From contig NZ_CP117030.1 of NCBI RefSeq assembly GCF_028551255.1, positions 1,585,312 through 1,649,311 on the forward strand: a DNA stretch of 64,000 nt, written 5' to 3'. A program made the translations under genes and the position numbers. Below, piece by piece: positions 18,332 to 27,863 of this stretch. Every line of letters starts with the position of its first letter. The stretch's first letter is position 1. The notes beneath the pieces are model-generated. The model was not told where the DNA came from, made no database searches, and saw only the letters and a list, made by a program, of their open reading frames with translations. The stretch comes from Vibrio tubiashii (GTDB taxonomy: Bacteria > Pseudomonadota > Gammaproteobacteria > Enterobacterales > Vibrionaceae).

Positions 18332-19597
18332 TTAAACAAATAAACCAAACACACCGAACATCATGGTCGAGACGAAGGCGATCATCAGACCTACCGCAGA
18401 CTCGTATGGAATCAACTTCAGACGTTCGCGAATATCCATGTGAACTGCACCACCCGTCGCATGGAAGAAGCTGCCATGTGGCATGTGATCGAGAACTGTC
18501 GCTCCCGAATGAATCATTGCAGCGCCTGCTAATGCTGGCACTCCGAGTTCTAAAATTGTGCCGCTAAATACACTTGAAGCGACTGCCGTACCCGCCGTTG
18601 TCGACGCCGTTGCCAGTGCCATCATTGCACCTGAAATTGGTGCCAGTAAGAATGAAGGCAATCCAGATGCCGTCAATACATCAATCAATCCATCTTTAAG
18701 GCCAGAGTTAGCAATAATGCCCGCCAATGTACCTGTACCAAGCAACATTACCGCGACTGGTGCCATACGGCTAAGACCGGCAACAGCGAAGTGATTGGTA
18801 TCTGCAAAGCGCCCCATTACTACGGCACCGATAAGTCCACCTAAAGGAAGCGCAATTAATGGGTCAACGTTAATACCAGCTATCGGGCGTAGAGACAGCA
18901 GTGCAATCGCAACCAATGGTGCAACAATCGCTGCCTTAAAAGCAGGTAGGCGCGAATGATCCACTTCTACCACTTCACACGCATCTACTTTAGAGCCTTT
19001 GTTTACAAGCTTTTTCGCAATGAAGTAAGCCAATACCAAGCCGCACAAACCAGGAATTACACCTGCCGCCATCACCGATGTCAGTGGGACATTAAACGCG
19101 TCGGCTGCTGCAATCGCGTTCGGGTTTGGTGACATCACATTACCCGCTTTACCACCGCCCACCATGGCTAGCAAAATTGCGGTCTTAGAGATATCAGCGC
19201 GGCGTGCAATGGCGAGTGCAATTGGTGCCACCGTAATAACAGCTACATCGACAAACACACCAACCGCAGTCAAAATCATCGTCGCGATAGCGAGTGCAAG
19301 AAGCGCGCGTGTTTCACCCACTTTTTTCACTATGGTTTCGGCAATCGACGTTGCCGCACCCGACTCAATCAATACGCCCGCTAGTACACCAGCGGCAAGA
19401 ATACGGAGTACCGCAGTAACGATACCTTGCGCACCACCAATCATCAGTGAAACCGTGTCAGTCAGTGATACACCACCGACCACACCACCAATTAAGGCAC
19501 CAATGATCATGCCGTATGCAGGCGGCACTTTTTTCAAAATAAGGGCAATGGCGACGACCAAAGCGGTCAACGCACCAAGGGTAGTGACTTCTATCAT
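18332..19597 (-). CDS. GntP-family proton symporter, probable glycerate/gluconate permease
   Basis: This 421-residue integral membrane protein has about 11-12 hydrophobic helices and the GntP-family segments LAAGVLAGVLIESGAA, VGGGKAGNVMSPNPNAIAAA and MIHSGATVLDHMPHGSFFHATGG. GntP carriers import gluconate, glycerate and related hydroxy acids with protons. Its coupling to garK (3-base gap) and the glycerate-metabolising neighbours point to D-glycerate or a related C3 acid as substrate. This is inferred from context. It lies 138 bases downstream of the CdaR-type regulator on the same strand. Confidence 0.88.
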   Translation of the reverse strand: MIEVTTLGALTALVVAIALILKKVPPAYGMIIGALIGGVVGGVSLTDTVSLMIGGAQGIVTAVLRILAAGVLAGVLIESGAATSIAETIVKKVGETRALLALAIATMILTAVGVFVDVAVITVAPIALAIARRADISKTAILLAMVGGGKAGNVMSPNPNAIAAADAFNVPLTSVMAAGVIPGLCGLVLAYFIAKKLVNKGSKVDACEVVEVDHSRLPAFKAAIVAPLVAIALLSLRPIAGINVDPLIALPLGGLIGAVVMGRFADTNHFAVAGLSRMAPVAVMLLGTGTLAGIIANSGLKDGLIDVLTASGLPSFLLAPISGAMMALATASTTAGTAVASSVFSGTILELGVPALAGAAMIHSGATVLDHMPHGSFFHATGGAVHMDIRERLKLIPYESAVGLMIAFVSTMMFGVFGLFV

Positions 19598-19735
19598 TTT
19601 GTTGTTATTTCCGATTATTTTGTGAACTGCCTGAAGAGTAAGAGCAGAGACAAATAAATTCTTTATGCAAAATGACAGATTTATTATTATCTGAAACGAA
19701 CATTTTTGTGCAAATTGACAAAAACCTTCAAATAA

Positions 19736-20878
19736 TCACACACATTTTAGGGCTAAATAAAGTTGAACTTTATGGTCTAACTTATTGATTTTTAAATCTG
19801 TAACTTCTTCAATCTTTTCTATTCGGTAACGCAATGTATTGCGGTGAATATGGAGAGCTGCACAGGTTTGAGCCAGATCGCAATCCTGAGCAAAAAATTC
19901 TTTTAACGTCTTAACCAGAACATCTTTACTGTCATGTTGCTGCAAAACTTCAATCGGGTGACTTATCTGATTGCGACGCCACTCATCTTGCTTCAAATTA
20001 TCAATCAGAACCGACAGCTTATGCTCCTGATAAAATAAAATCGCGTCTTTGCTTTCATCGCTACAAGCTAGGGTCGCCTTTGCCGTTTCATAAGAGCGAG
20101 ATAACCCGGTAAGGCCGGGGAAATACTCTCCCATGGCGATTTTGACCGTAAAGTCCGCCTCTTGAGCGATCCTCTTAAGCAGGCGTTTAACCCGCTTTTT
20201 CTCTTCAGCTTTGCTCCATGTATTGTCGACTAAGGTCACTGGCTTGAGCACGACAACTTCGTTTTGAGAGACAGACACAATACCAACAATGTTGTCTCGC
20301 TCTGGGTACTCCAACAGATGTACTAGCTTCTGCAACTGCTCTAACGTCAAAGGTTGACCTTGCTTAGGTATCACCTTAACTGTGGCAGCGATCCTTGGCT
20401 GAGCTAAATCCAAATCTAATCGTTCTGCTATCGATAGCAGCTGGGTTTCATTTAAGGTAGAACCCTGTATTAGCTGCAGCAGTAGCTCTTCTCTATGACG
20501 TTTATTCCACTGAATCTGAGCCATTAAATCAGCTTGCTCAACGATGAGTTCAGCGGTCATCTTAACCAGTTCGCCATAGCGTCTGACCTCTTCAGGCTGC
20601 CCCGAAATACCGACTACACCAATCACACTGTCTTGATGCAAAATAGGCAAGTTAATCCCTTCTTTTACACCAATCAGAGTACTGGCAACCGTATGATTAA
20701 TTTCAACTGTTCGGTTGTCATGTATCGCCAATAAGGCGCCTTCATGGGTTCGGTGCAATCGCGCTGGATCGCTTGAGCCGATAATTATCCCGTTCTCATC
20801 CATCACATTGACAGGAAACTGGATAATTTTTGTCGCGCGCTCAACGATTTGTCTCGCGATTAACGTATTTAACTGCAT
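19736..20878 (-). CDS. cdaR: CdaR-type sugar-diacid/glycerate-responsive transcriptional activator
   Basis: This 380-residue regulator has an N-terminal sugar-diacid recognition domain (residues 1-135, LNTLIARQIVERATKIIQFP onwards), a central GGDEF-like region, and a C-terminal PucR-type helix-turn-helix (TCAALHIHRNTLRYRIEKIEE, about residues 345-365). In E. coli, CdaR activates garPLRK and gudPXD in response to D-glycerate. The start at 20878 is chosen because family members begin with this MQLNTLIA segment. A further 83 upstream codons are open but unlike the family and Trp/Cys-rich. It lies between the garR-hyi-gcl and gntP-garK units and is expected to activate both. Confidence 0.88.
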   Translation of the reverse strand: MQLNTLIARQIVERATKIIQFPVNVMDENGIIIGSSDPARLHRTHEGALLAIHDNRTVEINHTVASTLIGVKEGINLPILHQDSVIGVVGISGQPEEVRRYGELVKMTAELIVEQADLMAQIQWNKRHREELLLQLIQGSTLNETQLLSIAERLDLDLAQPRIAATVKVIPKQGQPLTLEQLQKLVHLLEYPERDNIVGIVSVSQNEVVVLKPVTLVDNTWSKAEEKKRVKRLLKRIAQEADFTVKIAMGEYFPGLTGLSRSYETAKATLACSDESKDAILFYQEHKLSVLIDNLKQDEWRRNQISHPIEVLQQHDSKDVLVKTLKEFFAQDCDLAQTCAALHIHRNTLRYRIEKIEEVTDLKINKLDHKVQLYLALKCV

Positions 20879-21249
20879 CTCTTTACTCGTACTCGAAGCC
20901 TTAATCTTCCTAGGGCTAACATAGCACAACTCCCCCGCGCTTTTATTGCGCCAACAGTGCCTGCAGCTGAGTAACCAAGAAAAAATCCCGATGTAAGCAC
21001 GCGAGGTGCCTGCTAAGACGAGGCCCGAATGAGCCTCTACCTGTTGCCTTACAACGGGAACGCGTACAAAAGGAGACGAAAAACTACGCGATTTAAGTAA
21101 TATCAACCCGACTGATTTCCCCCACAACGGCTAGTCAGCAAGATTGATATATAGATACCAATCACCACCAATTGCTTGTCGTGATTGGTATGGGATAGCG
21201 AGGGAGAGGAGTCCTTGCTATCCCAGACGGAAACTAGAGGCAGTAGACC
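20879..21249. other. Intergenic region, 371 bases, with two tandem hairpins
   Basis: Between the garR stop and the cdaR start. Two perfect inverted repeats share one base: 21155-21165 with 21181-21191 (11 bp, ATACCAATCAC and complement) and 21191-21199 with 21217-21225 (9 bp, TGGGATAGC and complement). No T tract follows, so they look like 3' stabilising or processing structures of the gcl-hyi-garR mRNA rather than a simple terminator. The cdaR promoter should be at the lower-coordinate end. Confidence 0.5.
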
Positions 21250-22146
21250 CTAATCTCGAATCGAATGTCCTGAGCGCTTCTCAATCGCTTTAATCAGCGC
21301 TGAGTGATCCCAGTCCTGTCCGCCTTGAGCCGCACACTCTTCAAACAGCTCTTGCGCATTTTGCGTATTAGGCAGTGCAACTTCCAACTCTTTGGCACCC
21401 GTTAGCGCTAGATCTAAGTCCTTCTGGTGCAACGAGATTCTGAAACCAGGGTCAAACGTGCCTTCAATCATACGCTCGCCGTGGACTTCTAAGATCTTAG
21501 AACTTGCAAACCCACCAAGCAGCGCTTGGCGCACACGTGCTGGATCAGCGCCCGCTTTTGAAGCAAACACCAGCGCTTCAGAAACCGCTTCAATGTTAAG
21601 TGCCACGATAATCTGATTGGCGACCTTACAAGTTTGGCCCGCACCGTTTTCTCCGACTAGCGTGATGTTTTTGCCCATCACCTCAAATAGAGGGCGAGCT
21701 TTATCAAACGCTTCTTGCGCTCCACCAACCATGATGCTTAGCGTAGCGTTAACCGCACCGACTTCACCGCCAGATACTGGTGCGTCTAGGTACTTTGCAC
21801 CACTTTCATTGATGCGCGCAGCAATCGCTTTGGTTGCCATTGGTGAGATTGAGCTCATATCGATCACAAGCTTACCTTCAGCACCACCTGCATTCAGGCC
21901 GGCTTCAACACCTTTCTCGCCAAATAGCACATCTTCCACTTGTGGTGTGTTTGGCACCATAAGGATAATAACGTCTGCTGCTTCAGAGGCTGCTTGCGCA
22001 GAGTTAACAACTTGAGCTCCCGCATCCACCAAGTCTTTTGGCGCGGGATTAAAGTGATCAGATAGCACAATGTCATAACCGGCTTTTTGCAAGTTCGCTG
22101 CCATTGGGCGGCCCATAATACCTGTACCAATAAATGCAATTTTCAT
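21250..22146 (-). CDS. garR: 2-hydroxy-3-oxopropionate (tartronate semialdehyde) reductase
   Basis: This 298-residue member of the beta-hydroxyacid dehydrogenase family reduces tartronate semialdehyde to D-glycerate with NAD(P)H. The Rossmann motif FIGTGIMGRPMAANL lies at residues 4-18, the substrate loop DAPVSGGEVGA at about 121-131, and the catalytic lysine in GAGQTCKVANQI near residue 170. Length and motifs match GarR/GlxR. A GGAGAA ribosome binding site precedes 22146. It is third in the gcl-hyi-garR operon, 50 bases after hyi, and its product is the substrate of GarK. Confidence 0.95.
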   Translation of the reverse strand: MKIAFIGTGIMGRPMAANLQKAGYDIVLSDHFNPAPKDLVDAGAQVVNSAQAASEAADVIILMVPNTPQVEDVLFGEKGVEAGLNAGGAEGKLVIDMSSISPMATKAIAARINESGAKYLDAPVSGGEVGAVNATLSIMVGGAQEAFDKARPLFEVMGKNITLVGENGAGQTCKVANQIIVALNIEAVSEALVFASKAGADPARVRQALLGGFASSKILEVHGERMIEGTFDPGFRISLHQKDLDLALTGAKELEVALPNTQNAQELFEECAAQGGQDWDHSALIKAIEKRSGHSIRD

Positions 22147-22196
22147 ATTCTGTTCTCCGTAACGTTAGCCCACCCTTTGGTGGGCACAGACCGCAC

Positions 22197-22973
22197 TTAG
22201 CGGTATAGGTTGATCCAATCTAAGCCTTCAGTGGTGGTGGTTTTCGGCTTGTACTCGCAGCCAACCCACCCTTGATAACCAAGCTCATCAAGATGTTTCA
22301 AGACGAATGGGTAGTTAATCTCCCCAGTACCCGGTTCATGTCTGCCTGGGTTGTCGGCTAACTGCACATGGGCAATTTGGTCGATGTTGGCACTCATGGT
22401 TGGCGCTAGGTCCCCTTCCATGATTTGCATGTGGTAGATGTCGTACTGAATGAACAGGTTGTCACTACCCACTTCTTTAATCACCGCTTTCGCCTGCTCA
22501 GTGGTGTTGAGGAAGAATCCCGGGATGTCACGCGTATTGATGGCTTCAATCACTAAGCGAATGCCAGCCTCTTTTAGAGCCTGCGCGGCATAACGTAGGT
22601 TGATAACAAATGCCGCGTGCGCATCATGTTGGCTTACCCCTTGTGGAACGATCCCTGCGAGGCAGTTGATTTGGGTATTACCCAATACTTTGGCGTATTC
22701 AATAGCCTTGGCGACGCCTGCTTGGAACTCTTCAATTCGGTTTGGGTCCACCGCGATACCGCGCTCGCCCGCCTCCCAATCGCCGGCCGGAAGGTTGAAC
22801 AGCACTTGGGTAAGTTGGTTTTCATCCAGTTTCTCCTTGATTTGAGCGGCTTCTAAGGCGTAAGGAAATAAATACTCTACACCACTAAAACCCGCCTTTG
22901 CTGCGGCCTCAAAGCGATCTTCGAAGTCCAGTTCGGTAAACAACATGGATAAATTTGCTGCAAACTTTGCCAT
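22197..22973 (-). CDS. hyi: Hydroxypyruvate isomerase
   Basis: This 258-residue TIM-barrel of the xylose-isomerase-like superfamily interconverts hydroxypyruvate and tartronate semialdehyde. Visible family features are AANLSMLFTELDFEDRFEAAAKAGFSGVEYLFPY at the N-terminus, metal-binding acidic residues in VIEAINTRDIPGF and IQYDIYHMQIMEGD, and HVQLADNPGRHEPGTGEINYPF at about 210-230. It sits between gcl and garR in one operon, 18 bases after gcl. This order is the same as in E. coli glyoxylate/allantoin clusters, so the assignment is firm. Confidence 0.94.
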   Translation of the reverse strand: MAKFAANLSMLFTELDFEDRFEAAAKAGFSGVEYLFPYALEAAQIKEKLDENQLTQVLFNLPAGDWEAGERGIAVDPNRIEEFQAGVAKAIEYAKVLGNTQINCLAGIVPQGVSQHDAHAAFVINLRYAAQALKEAGIRLVIEAINTRDIPGFFLNTTEQAKAVIKEVGSDNLFIQYDIYHMQIMEGDLAPTMSANIDQIAHVQLADNPGRHEPGTGEINYPFVLKHLDELGYQGWVGCEYKPKTTTTEGLDWINLYR

Positions 22974-22991
22974 TTTGATTTCCTTATTCTG

Positions 22992-24767
22992 TTAGCTGTT
23001 GTTGATTAACGCCGTTGGTGCGTCGTCAGCGCTTTCTGCCAAGGCTTCGAACTCATTGATTGAGTCAATCTCGACGCCCATCGCAATGTTGGTTACACGC
23101 TCTAGAATCACTTCAACCACAACAGGCACCTTGTGCTTGTTCATTAATTCTTTCGCTTTAGCAAACGCCTCTTGCATCTGCTCTGGGTCAGTCACTCGAA
23201 TCGCTTTACAACCTAAGCCCTCAACAACCGTCACATGGTCAACACCGTAGCCGTTAAGCTCTGGTGCGTTCTGGTTCTCAAACGACAGTTGAACACAGTA
23301 ATCAATGTCGAACTGACGCTGCGCTTGGCGAATCAGACCAAGGTAAGAGTTGTTTACCAAAACATGGATATACGGCAGGTTAAACTGCGCGCCAACCGCC
23401 AGCTCTTCAATCATGAATTGGAAATCGTAGTCACCAGAGATCGCAACGATATCGCGATTAGGATCCGCAGCACGTACACCAAGTGCGGCAGGTGTCGTCC
23501 AACCTAGCGGGCCAGCTTGACCACAGTTAATCCAATGACGTGGCTTATACACGTGTAGGAACTGCGCTGCGGCAATTTGAGAAAGACCAATCGTGCTGAC
23601 GTAACAAGTATCGCGACCAAACGCTTTGTTCATCTCTTCATAAACGCGCATTGGTTTAATCGGTGCATCGGTATAGTGAGTTTTACGTAACATCGTTGCT
23701 TTACGCTGCTGACATTCGCCAACCCACGCGCTACGGTTTGGTAATTTACCTGCGTCACGCCATTCACGCGCCACTTCCACCAGCAGTTCAAGTGCTGCTT
23801 TGGCATCAGAAACAATGCCAAGATCCGGACAGAACACACGCCCAATTTGAGTCGGCTCTATATCAACGTGAACGAACTTACGCCCTTTGGTATACACATC
23901 CAAAGACCCCGTGTGGCGGTTAGCAAATCGGTTACCAATACCAAACACAAAATCGGATTCAAGCAAAGTTGCGTTGCCGTAACGATGCGCCGTTTGCAGA
24001 CCAACCATACCTGCCATCAGTTCATGGTCATCCGCGATGGAGCCCCAACCCATCAGAGTTGGAATCACTGGAACACCTGTAATTTCAGCGAATTGTTGCA
24101 GTAACGCTTCAGCTCCCGCATTAATAACACCACCACCAGAAACGATCACTGGGTTAGCAGACTCACACATCATTTCGATGGCTTTTTCTACCTGAGCACG
24201 TGTTGCTTTTGGTTGGTATGCCTCTAACGGTTCATAAGTATCAATATCAAACTCGATTTCCGTCAGCTGAACATCTAACGGTAAGTCAATCAGTACCGGG
24301 CCAGGTCTGCCTGAGCGCATTAGGTGAAACGCCTGCTGGAATGCACGTGGCACCTGTGCTGGCTCTAGTACGGTTGTCGCCCACTTAGTGACGGGTTTGG
24401 CAATAGACTCTATATCTACTGCTTGGAAATCTTCTTTATGCAGGCGAGCTCGTGGCGCTTGCCCTGTAATACAAAGGATTGGAATTGAGTCCGCTGATGC
24501 AGAATACAATCCGGTGATCATATCGGTACCTGCGGGACCCGATGTGCCGATACACACGCCGATGTTACCTTGATTGGTACGCGTGTAACCTTCTGCCATA
24601 TGCGAAGCACCTTCCACATGGCGAGCAAGTACGTGATCAATACCACCGAGCTTTTTCATTGCCGCGTACATTGGGTTAATCGCTGCGCCAGGAACACCGA
24701 AGGCAATGTCTACACCTTCCTTCTTAAGTACTTCTACCGCCGCCTCAATTGCCTTCATCTTTGCCAT
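22992..24767 (-). CDS. gcl: Glyoxylate carboligase (tartronate-semialdehyde synthase)
   Basis: This 591-residue ThDP- and FAD-dependent enzyme condenses two glyoxylates into tartronate semialdehyde plus CO2. It contains the three domains of the acetolactate-synthase family. Position 51 is Val within ARHVEGASH, the hallmark substitution of Gcl for the catalytic Glu of other ThDP enzymes. The C-terminal domain carries the GDYDFQF...NNSYLGL ThDP/Mg motif. The start at 24767 ([10 protein letters not shown]) matches E. coli Gcl and has GGAGG 6 bases upstream. A longer frame to 24824 would add 19 unrelated residues. It is first in gcl-hyi-garR, with a TTGTATACAA palindrome 17 bases before the ATG. 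Confidence 0.95.
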   Translation of the reverse strand: MAKMKAIEAAVEVLKKEGVDIAFGVPGAAINPMYAAMKKLGGIDHVLARHVEGASHMAEGYTRTNQGNIGVCIGTSGPAGTDMITGLYSASADSIPILCITGQAPRARLHKEDFQAVDIESIAKPVTKWATTVLEPAQVPRAFQQAFHLMRSGRPGPVLIDLPLDVQLTEIEFDIDTYEPLEAYQPKATRAQVEKAIEMMCESANPVIVSGGGVINAGAEALLQQFAEITGVPVIPTLMGWGSIADDHELMAGMVGLQTAHRYGNATLLESDFVFGIGNRFANRHTGSLDVYTKGRKFVHVDIEPTQIGRVFCPDLGIVSDAKAALELLVEVAREWRDAGKLPNRSAWVGECQQRKATMLRKTHYTDAPIKPMRVYEEMNKAFGRDTCYVSTIGLSQIAAAQFLHVYKPRHWINCGQAGPLGWTTPAALGVRAADPNRDIVAISGDYDFQFMIEELAVGAQFNLPYIHVLVNNSYLGLIRQAQRQFDIDYCVQLSFENQNAPELNGYGVDHVTVVEGLGCKAIRVTDPEQMQEAFAKAKELMNKHKVPVVVEVILERVTNIAMGVEIDSINEFEALAESADDAPTALINNS

Positions 24768-25080
24768 GCGAACCTCCATTTCGATTGTATACAATTCAAA
24801 GATACTTTGTGTACTATGAATCATATTTAGAATTTGGCAACCCCTAAATGCAACATTTTTTCAACATAGAGCCATTGCTCGAAGCGAACACTAACCCCGA
24901 AAACCCTAGAAATCATTGCTTTATATAAAATATCTTTACATGAAAATATTTTTCTAAGAGAGCAAATGAAAAATAAATGTTAAATACCCTTTGATTGTTT
25001 ACATGAATTGAAATATAAGTATTCGTGCAACATGATTTTTGTACACAAAATCATTCGATATTGTTTAAAGGAGACGAACA
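24768..25080. promoter_or_regulatory. Divergent gcl / malate synthase control region
   Basis: 313 bases carrying both promoters. ATTGTATACAAT is a perfect 12-bp palindrome at 24784-24795, next to gcl. TTTTGTACACAAAA at 25037-25050 has the same TTGT-2-ACAA core and lies 31 bases before malate synthase. The core resembles operators of FCD-type GntR regulators; no such regulator is encoded in the window. The middle is very AT-rich. Confidence 0.5.
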
Positions 25081-26709
25081 ATGAGTCTGAACGATGTAGC
25101 AGAAAGAGAAGAAACCGCCTGTCTGCGCGTAGTCGGTAACATGGACAACCCTGAATACCAAACCATCCTTAACAAAGAAGCGCTCTCATTCTTAACCAAG
25201 CTGATTAAGAAGTTTGCTCCACGCCGAGATGCACTACTTGCTGCTCGCGAAGAGCAACAAAAGCGTTTTGATGCTGGCGAACTACCGAATTTCCGTGCGG
25301 ATACACAATCTATTCGTGACAACAAGAGCTGGAAAGTCGCCACTCCGCCACCTGAACTGTTAGACCGTCGAGTAGAAATAACCGGGCCGATTGATCGCAA
25401 AATGGTGATCAACGCACTGAATTCAGGTGCTAAGGTCTTTATGTGTTGTTTTGAAGACGCCTCTTCCCCTACTTGGGAGAACATGGTCCAAGGGCAGATA
25501 AACTTGCGCGATGCCAATGCCCGCACAATTAGTTATCACGATGAAGCAAAAAACAAACATTATCAGCTCAGTGATGACCCAGCCCTACTGATTGCCCGTC
25601 CGCGAGGCCTGCACCTGCCGGAGCAATCGATCCAATTTGACGATAAACCCATTCCTGGTTGCTTGATGGATTTCGCGCTCTACTTCTACCACAACTACCT
25701 ATCACGAGCAGAGCAAGGACTTGGGGTTTACTACTACATTCCTAAGCTAGAAAGCATGGAAGAATCACAATGGTGGGATGACGTTTTCTCTTTCACTGAA
25801 GATTACTTTGGTGTCGAACGAGGCACGATTCGTGCGACCGTTCTGATTGAAACGCTACCTGCCGTATTCCAAATGGACGAAATGCTTTACGCCATGCGTG
25901 ACCATATCGTCGCAATGAACTGCGGCCGCTGGGATTATATCTTCAGTTACATCAAGACCCTCAAAAACCACACCGACCGCATTCTTCCAGACCGACATGT
26001 GGTTGGGATGGATAAAGAATTCCTTAATGCCTACAGCCAACTGTTAGTACGTACTTGCCATCAGCGTGGCGCCTTGGCAATGGGCGGTATGTCAGCCTTC
26101 ATCCCAGCCAAAGATCCTGCAGAGATGGAGCGAGTGACCGCCAAAGTGATCGAGGATAAAGAGCGTGAATCGCGCAATGGCCACGACGGAACTTGGGTTG
26201 CACATCCAGCGCTCGTCGATTTGGCAATGTCTGTATTCGATAAAAATCTTGGCGGAAAGCCAAACCAACTCGATTTTGTCAGCCCAACACATGAAATTGG
26301 TGCTGATTTGCTGCTAAAGCCGTGTGAAGGGACACGCGATGAAGCTGGCGTTCGTAAGAATATCCGTATTGCGCTTTATTACATCGAAGCTTGGATTCAA
26401 GGCCATGGCTGTGTGCCGATCTATGGCTTGATGGAAGATGCCGCAACGGCAGAGATCTCGCGCGCTAATATCTGGCAATGGATTCATCACTCGGTCGAGC
26501 TTGATGATGGGCAAACCTTTACTAAAGAGCTTTTCCACCAATGGCTGTATCAAGAGCTCAACACTATCAAACAGGAAGTGGGCGATGCTCGATTCGCAGC
26601 TGGCCGCTTTGAACAAACCGCTGACCTTTTCTTCGAGCTGTCAACAGCGAAAGAGTTCGCCACCTTCCTGACCTTACCAAGCTATCAGCTTCTTAACGGG
26701 GCTGCGTAA
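25081..26709 (+). CDS. aceB: Malate synthase A
   Basis: This 542-residue enzyme condenses glyoxylate with acetyl-CoA to malate. It is the compact A-type form (about 530-540 residues), not the 720-residue G type. Recognisable segments are RRVEITGPIDRKMVINALNSGAKVFMCCFEDASSP (residues about 95-130), RPRGLHLPE, and GTWVAHPALVDLAMSVFD near 375. The ribosome binding site is AAAGGAG. It is divergent from gcl, so the two glyoxylate-consuming routes share one control region. No isocitrate lyase gene lies nearby, which suggests service to glycolate/glyoxylate use rather than the ordinary aceBA operon. GlcG follows 56 bases later. Confidence 0.95.
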   Translation: MSLNDVAEREETACLRVVGNMDNPEYQTILNKEALSFLTKLIKKFAPRRDALLAAREEQQKRFDAGELPNFRADTQSIRDNKSWKVATPPPELLDRRVEITGPIDRKMVINALNSGAKVFMCCFEDASSPTWENMVQGQINLRDANARTISYHDEAKNKHYQLSDDPALLIARPRGLHLPEQSIQFDDKPIPGCLMDFALYFYHNYLSRAEQGLGVYYYIPKLESMEESQWWDDVFSFTEDYFGVERGTIRATVLIETLPAVFQMDEMLYAMRDHIVAMNCGRWDYIFSYIKTLKNHTDRILPDRHVVGMDKEFLNAYSQLLVRTCHQRGALAMGGMSAFIPAKDPAEMERVTAKVIEDKERESRNGHDGTWVAHPALVDLAMSVFDKNLGGKPNQLDFVSPTHEIGADLLLKPCEGTRDEAGVRKNIRIALYYIEAWIQGHGCVPIYGLMEDAATAEISRANIWQWIHHSVELDDGQTFTKELFHQWLYQELNTIKQEVGDARFAAGRFEQTADLFFELSTAKEFATFLTLPSYQLLNGAA

Positions 26710-26765
26710 TACCAACCTAGTTCGTCTATGCGAGCTAGGGCGGTAGAACATTAACAGGAGATAAC

Positions 26766-27203
26766 ATGGGAAGTTTAACTCTAGATCAAGCACTCTCCGT
26801 CATTGACGGTACCTTTCAGGCAGGTTCAAAGAGCAAAAGCGCACCGCTCACGGTCGCCGTTCTCGACAGTGGAGGGAAACTCATCTCTCTACAACGCCAA
26901 GATGGTTCTAGTATGATGCGACCAGATATCGCGATTGCTAAAGCTTGGGGCGCACTAGCGCTCGGGTGTTCTTCGCGAAAGCTCGCTCAGGATGCTGACA
27001 ATCGACCTGCATTTATCTCCGCTGTTAATGTTCTCGCACACGGTAATATGGTTCCGGTTCCAGGAGGATTGCTCATTCGCGATGCCGAGAAAAACATTCT
27101 CGGTGCAGTTGGGGTCAGTGGTGATCTCTCTGATATCGATGAAAGCTGCGCACTCGGGGGAATTGACCACGCCCAGCTTTATTGTGATGACGCCGTATCT
27201 TAG
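26766..27203 (+). CDS. glcG: GlcG/HbpS-family protein (DUF336)
   Basis: This 145-residue protein of the GlcG/HbpS family has the typical LTLDQALSVIDGTFQ start, VAVLDSGGKLISLQRQDGSSMMRPDIAIAKAWGALALG core and a PVPGGLLIRDAEKNILGAVGVSGDLSDIDESCA C-terminal half. Family members bind haem or small molecules. glcG lies in glycolate-use operons of many bacteria without an assigned reaction. Its place after malate synthase fits that association. An AACAGGAGATAAC ribosome binding region precedes the ATG. A bidirectional terminator lies 22 bases after the stop. Confidence 0.88.
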   Translation: MGSLTLDQALSVIDGTFQAGSKSKSAPLTVAVLDSGGKLISLQRQDGSSMMRPDIAIAKAWGALALGCSSRKLAQDADNRPAFISAVNVLAHGNMVPVPGGLLIRDAEKNILGAVGVSGDLSDIDESCALGGIDHAQLYCDDAVS

Positions 27204-27225
27204 CACTGACTAACAAAGCAAAACA

Positions 27226-27264
27226 AAACGCCCTCAGCTGCACACGCAAATGAGGGCGTTTTTC
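27226..27264. terminator. Bidirectional terminator between glcG and marR-type gene
   Basis: AAACGCCCTCA/TGAGGGCGTTT stem (11 bp, 14-base loop) with a T tract on the plus side and an A-rich flank on the other. Confidence 0.85.
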
Positions 27265-27285
27265 TATTTCGTCTTTTCGAGGAGA

Positions 27286-27768
27286 TTACTCGTATTGAGT
27301 GAGCCAGCCTTTCAAGATAGTGTTCATCTGTTTCTTCTGATTAGCATTAATGCCTTTAACCAGCTTTTCCTGTACTGCGGCGTGCTCTTCAATAATTTTG
27401 TCGATCAGCACATAACCATCTTGGCTCAGCTCAACCGTCACACTGCGACGGTCTTCTTTACTGTGCTCGCGGCTGATCAAACCTTTAGACTCAAGCTTAT
27501 CTAATCGGTTCGTCATCGCGCCAGATGTCAGCATCATAGAATCAATCAGCTCTGAAGGGGTAAGGCGAAAAGGTTTACCACTACGACGCAAAGTCGCCAA
27601 CACGTCGAACTCCCCAAGTTTCAAGTCATAGCGCTTATGTAGCTGAGCCACTTCTGTCTCCATATACTTGGCAATACGCATCAATCGACCCATTATCGCC
27701 ATAGGTTCAGTTTCTAGCTCTGGCTTTTCCTTAGCCCACTGGTCTACTACTCTATCAATAGCGTCCAT
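27286..27768 (-). CDS. MarR-family transcriptional regulator
   Basis: This 160-residue winged-helix regulator of the MarR family has its DNA-binding core at LGEFDVLATLRRSGKPFRLTPSELIDSMMLTSGAMTNRLDKLESKGLISREHSKEDRRSV (about residues 55-115), including the DRRS beta-wing. The start at 27768 gives the usual N-terminus (MDAIDRVVDQW) and has GGAG upstream; the longer frame to 27858 runs through its own operators. It is divergent from an EamA-type exporter, with two identical palindromes between them, so it almost certainly represses both. The ligand is presumably a substrate or analogue of the exporter. Confidence 0.9.
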   Translation of the reverse strand: MDAIDRVVDQWAKEKPELETEPMAIMGRLMRIAKYMETEVAQLHKRYDLKLGEFDVLATLRRSGKPFRLTPSELIDSMMLTSGAMTNRLDKLESKGLISREHSKEDRRSVTVELSQDGYVLIDKIIEEHAAVQEKLVKGINANQKKQMNTILKGWLTQYE

Positions 27769-27804
27769 GAATATTTGTCTCCAGTAACAAAATGCTGTTT
27801 TGAA

Positions 27805-27822
27805 TATCTTAACATAAAGATA
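27805..27822. promoter_or_regulatory. MarR-type operator, copy 1
   Basis: TATCTTAACATAAAGATA, a palindrome with TATCTT/AAGATA arms, 37 bases upstream of the marR-type start codon. It differs from copy 2 by one base. Confidence 0.75.
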
Positions 27823-27863
27823 CTTTACAAACAGCGTTTTTAGGCGTACATTCCTCACAAAAG

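Noticed and set aside
19164..19625. 153-codon frame antisense to the GntP permease
   Set aside because: Low-complexity Ala/Thr/Ile composition is the shadow of the membrane protein on the other strand.
25065..25526. 153-codon frame antisense to malate synthase
   Set aside because: Ser/Arg-rich composition typical of an antisense shadow of a strongly coding gene, and it starts inside the gene.
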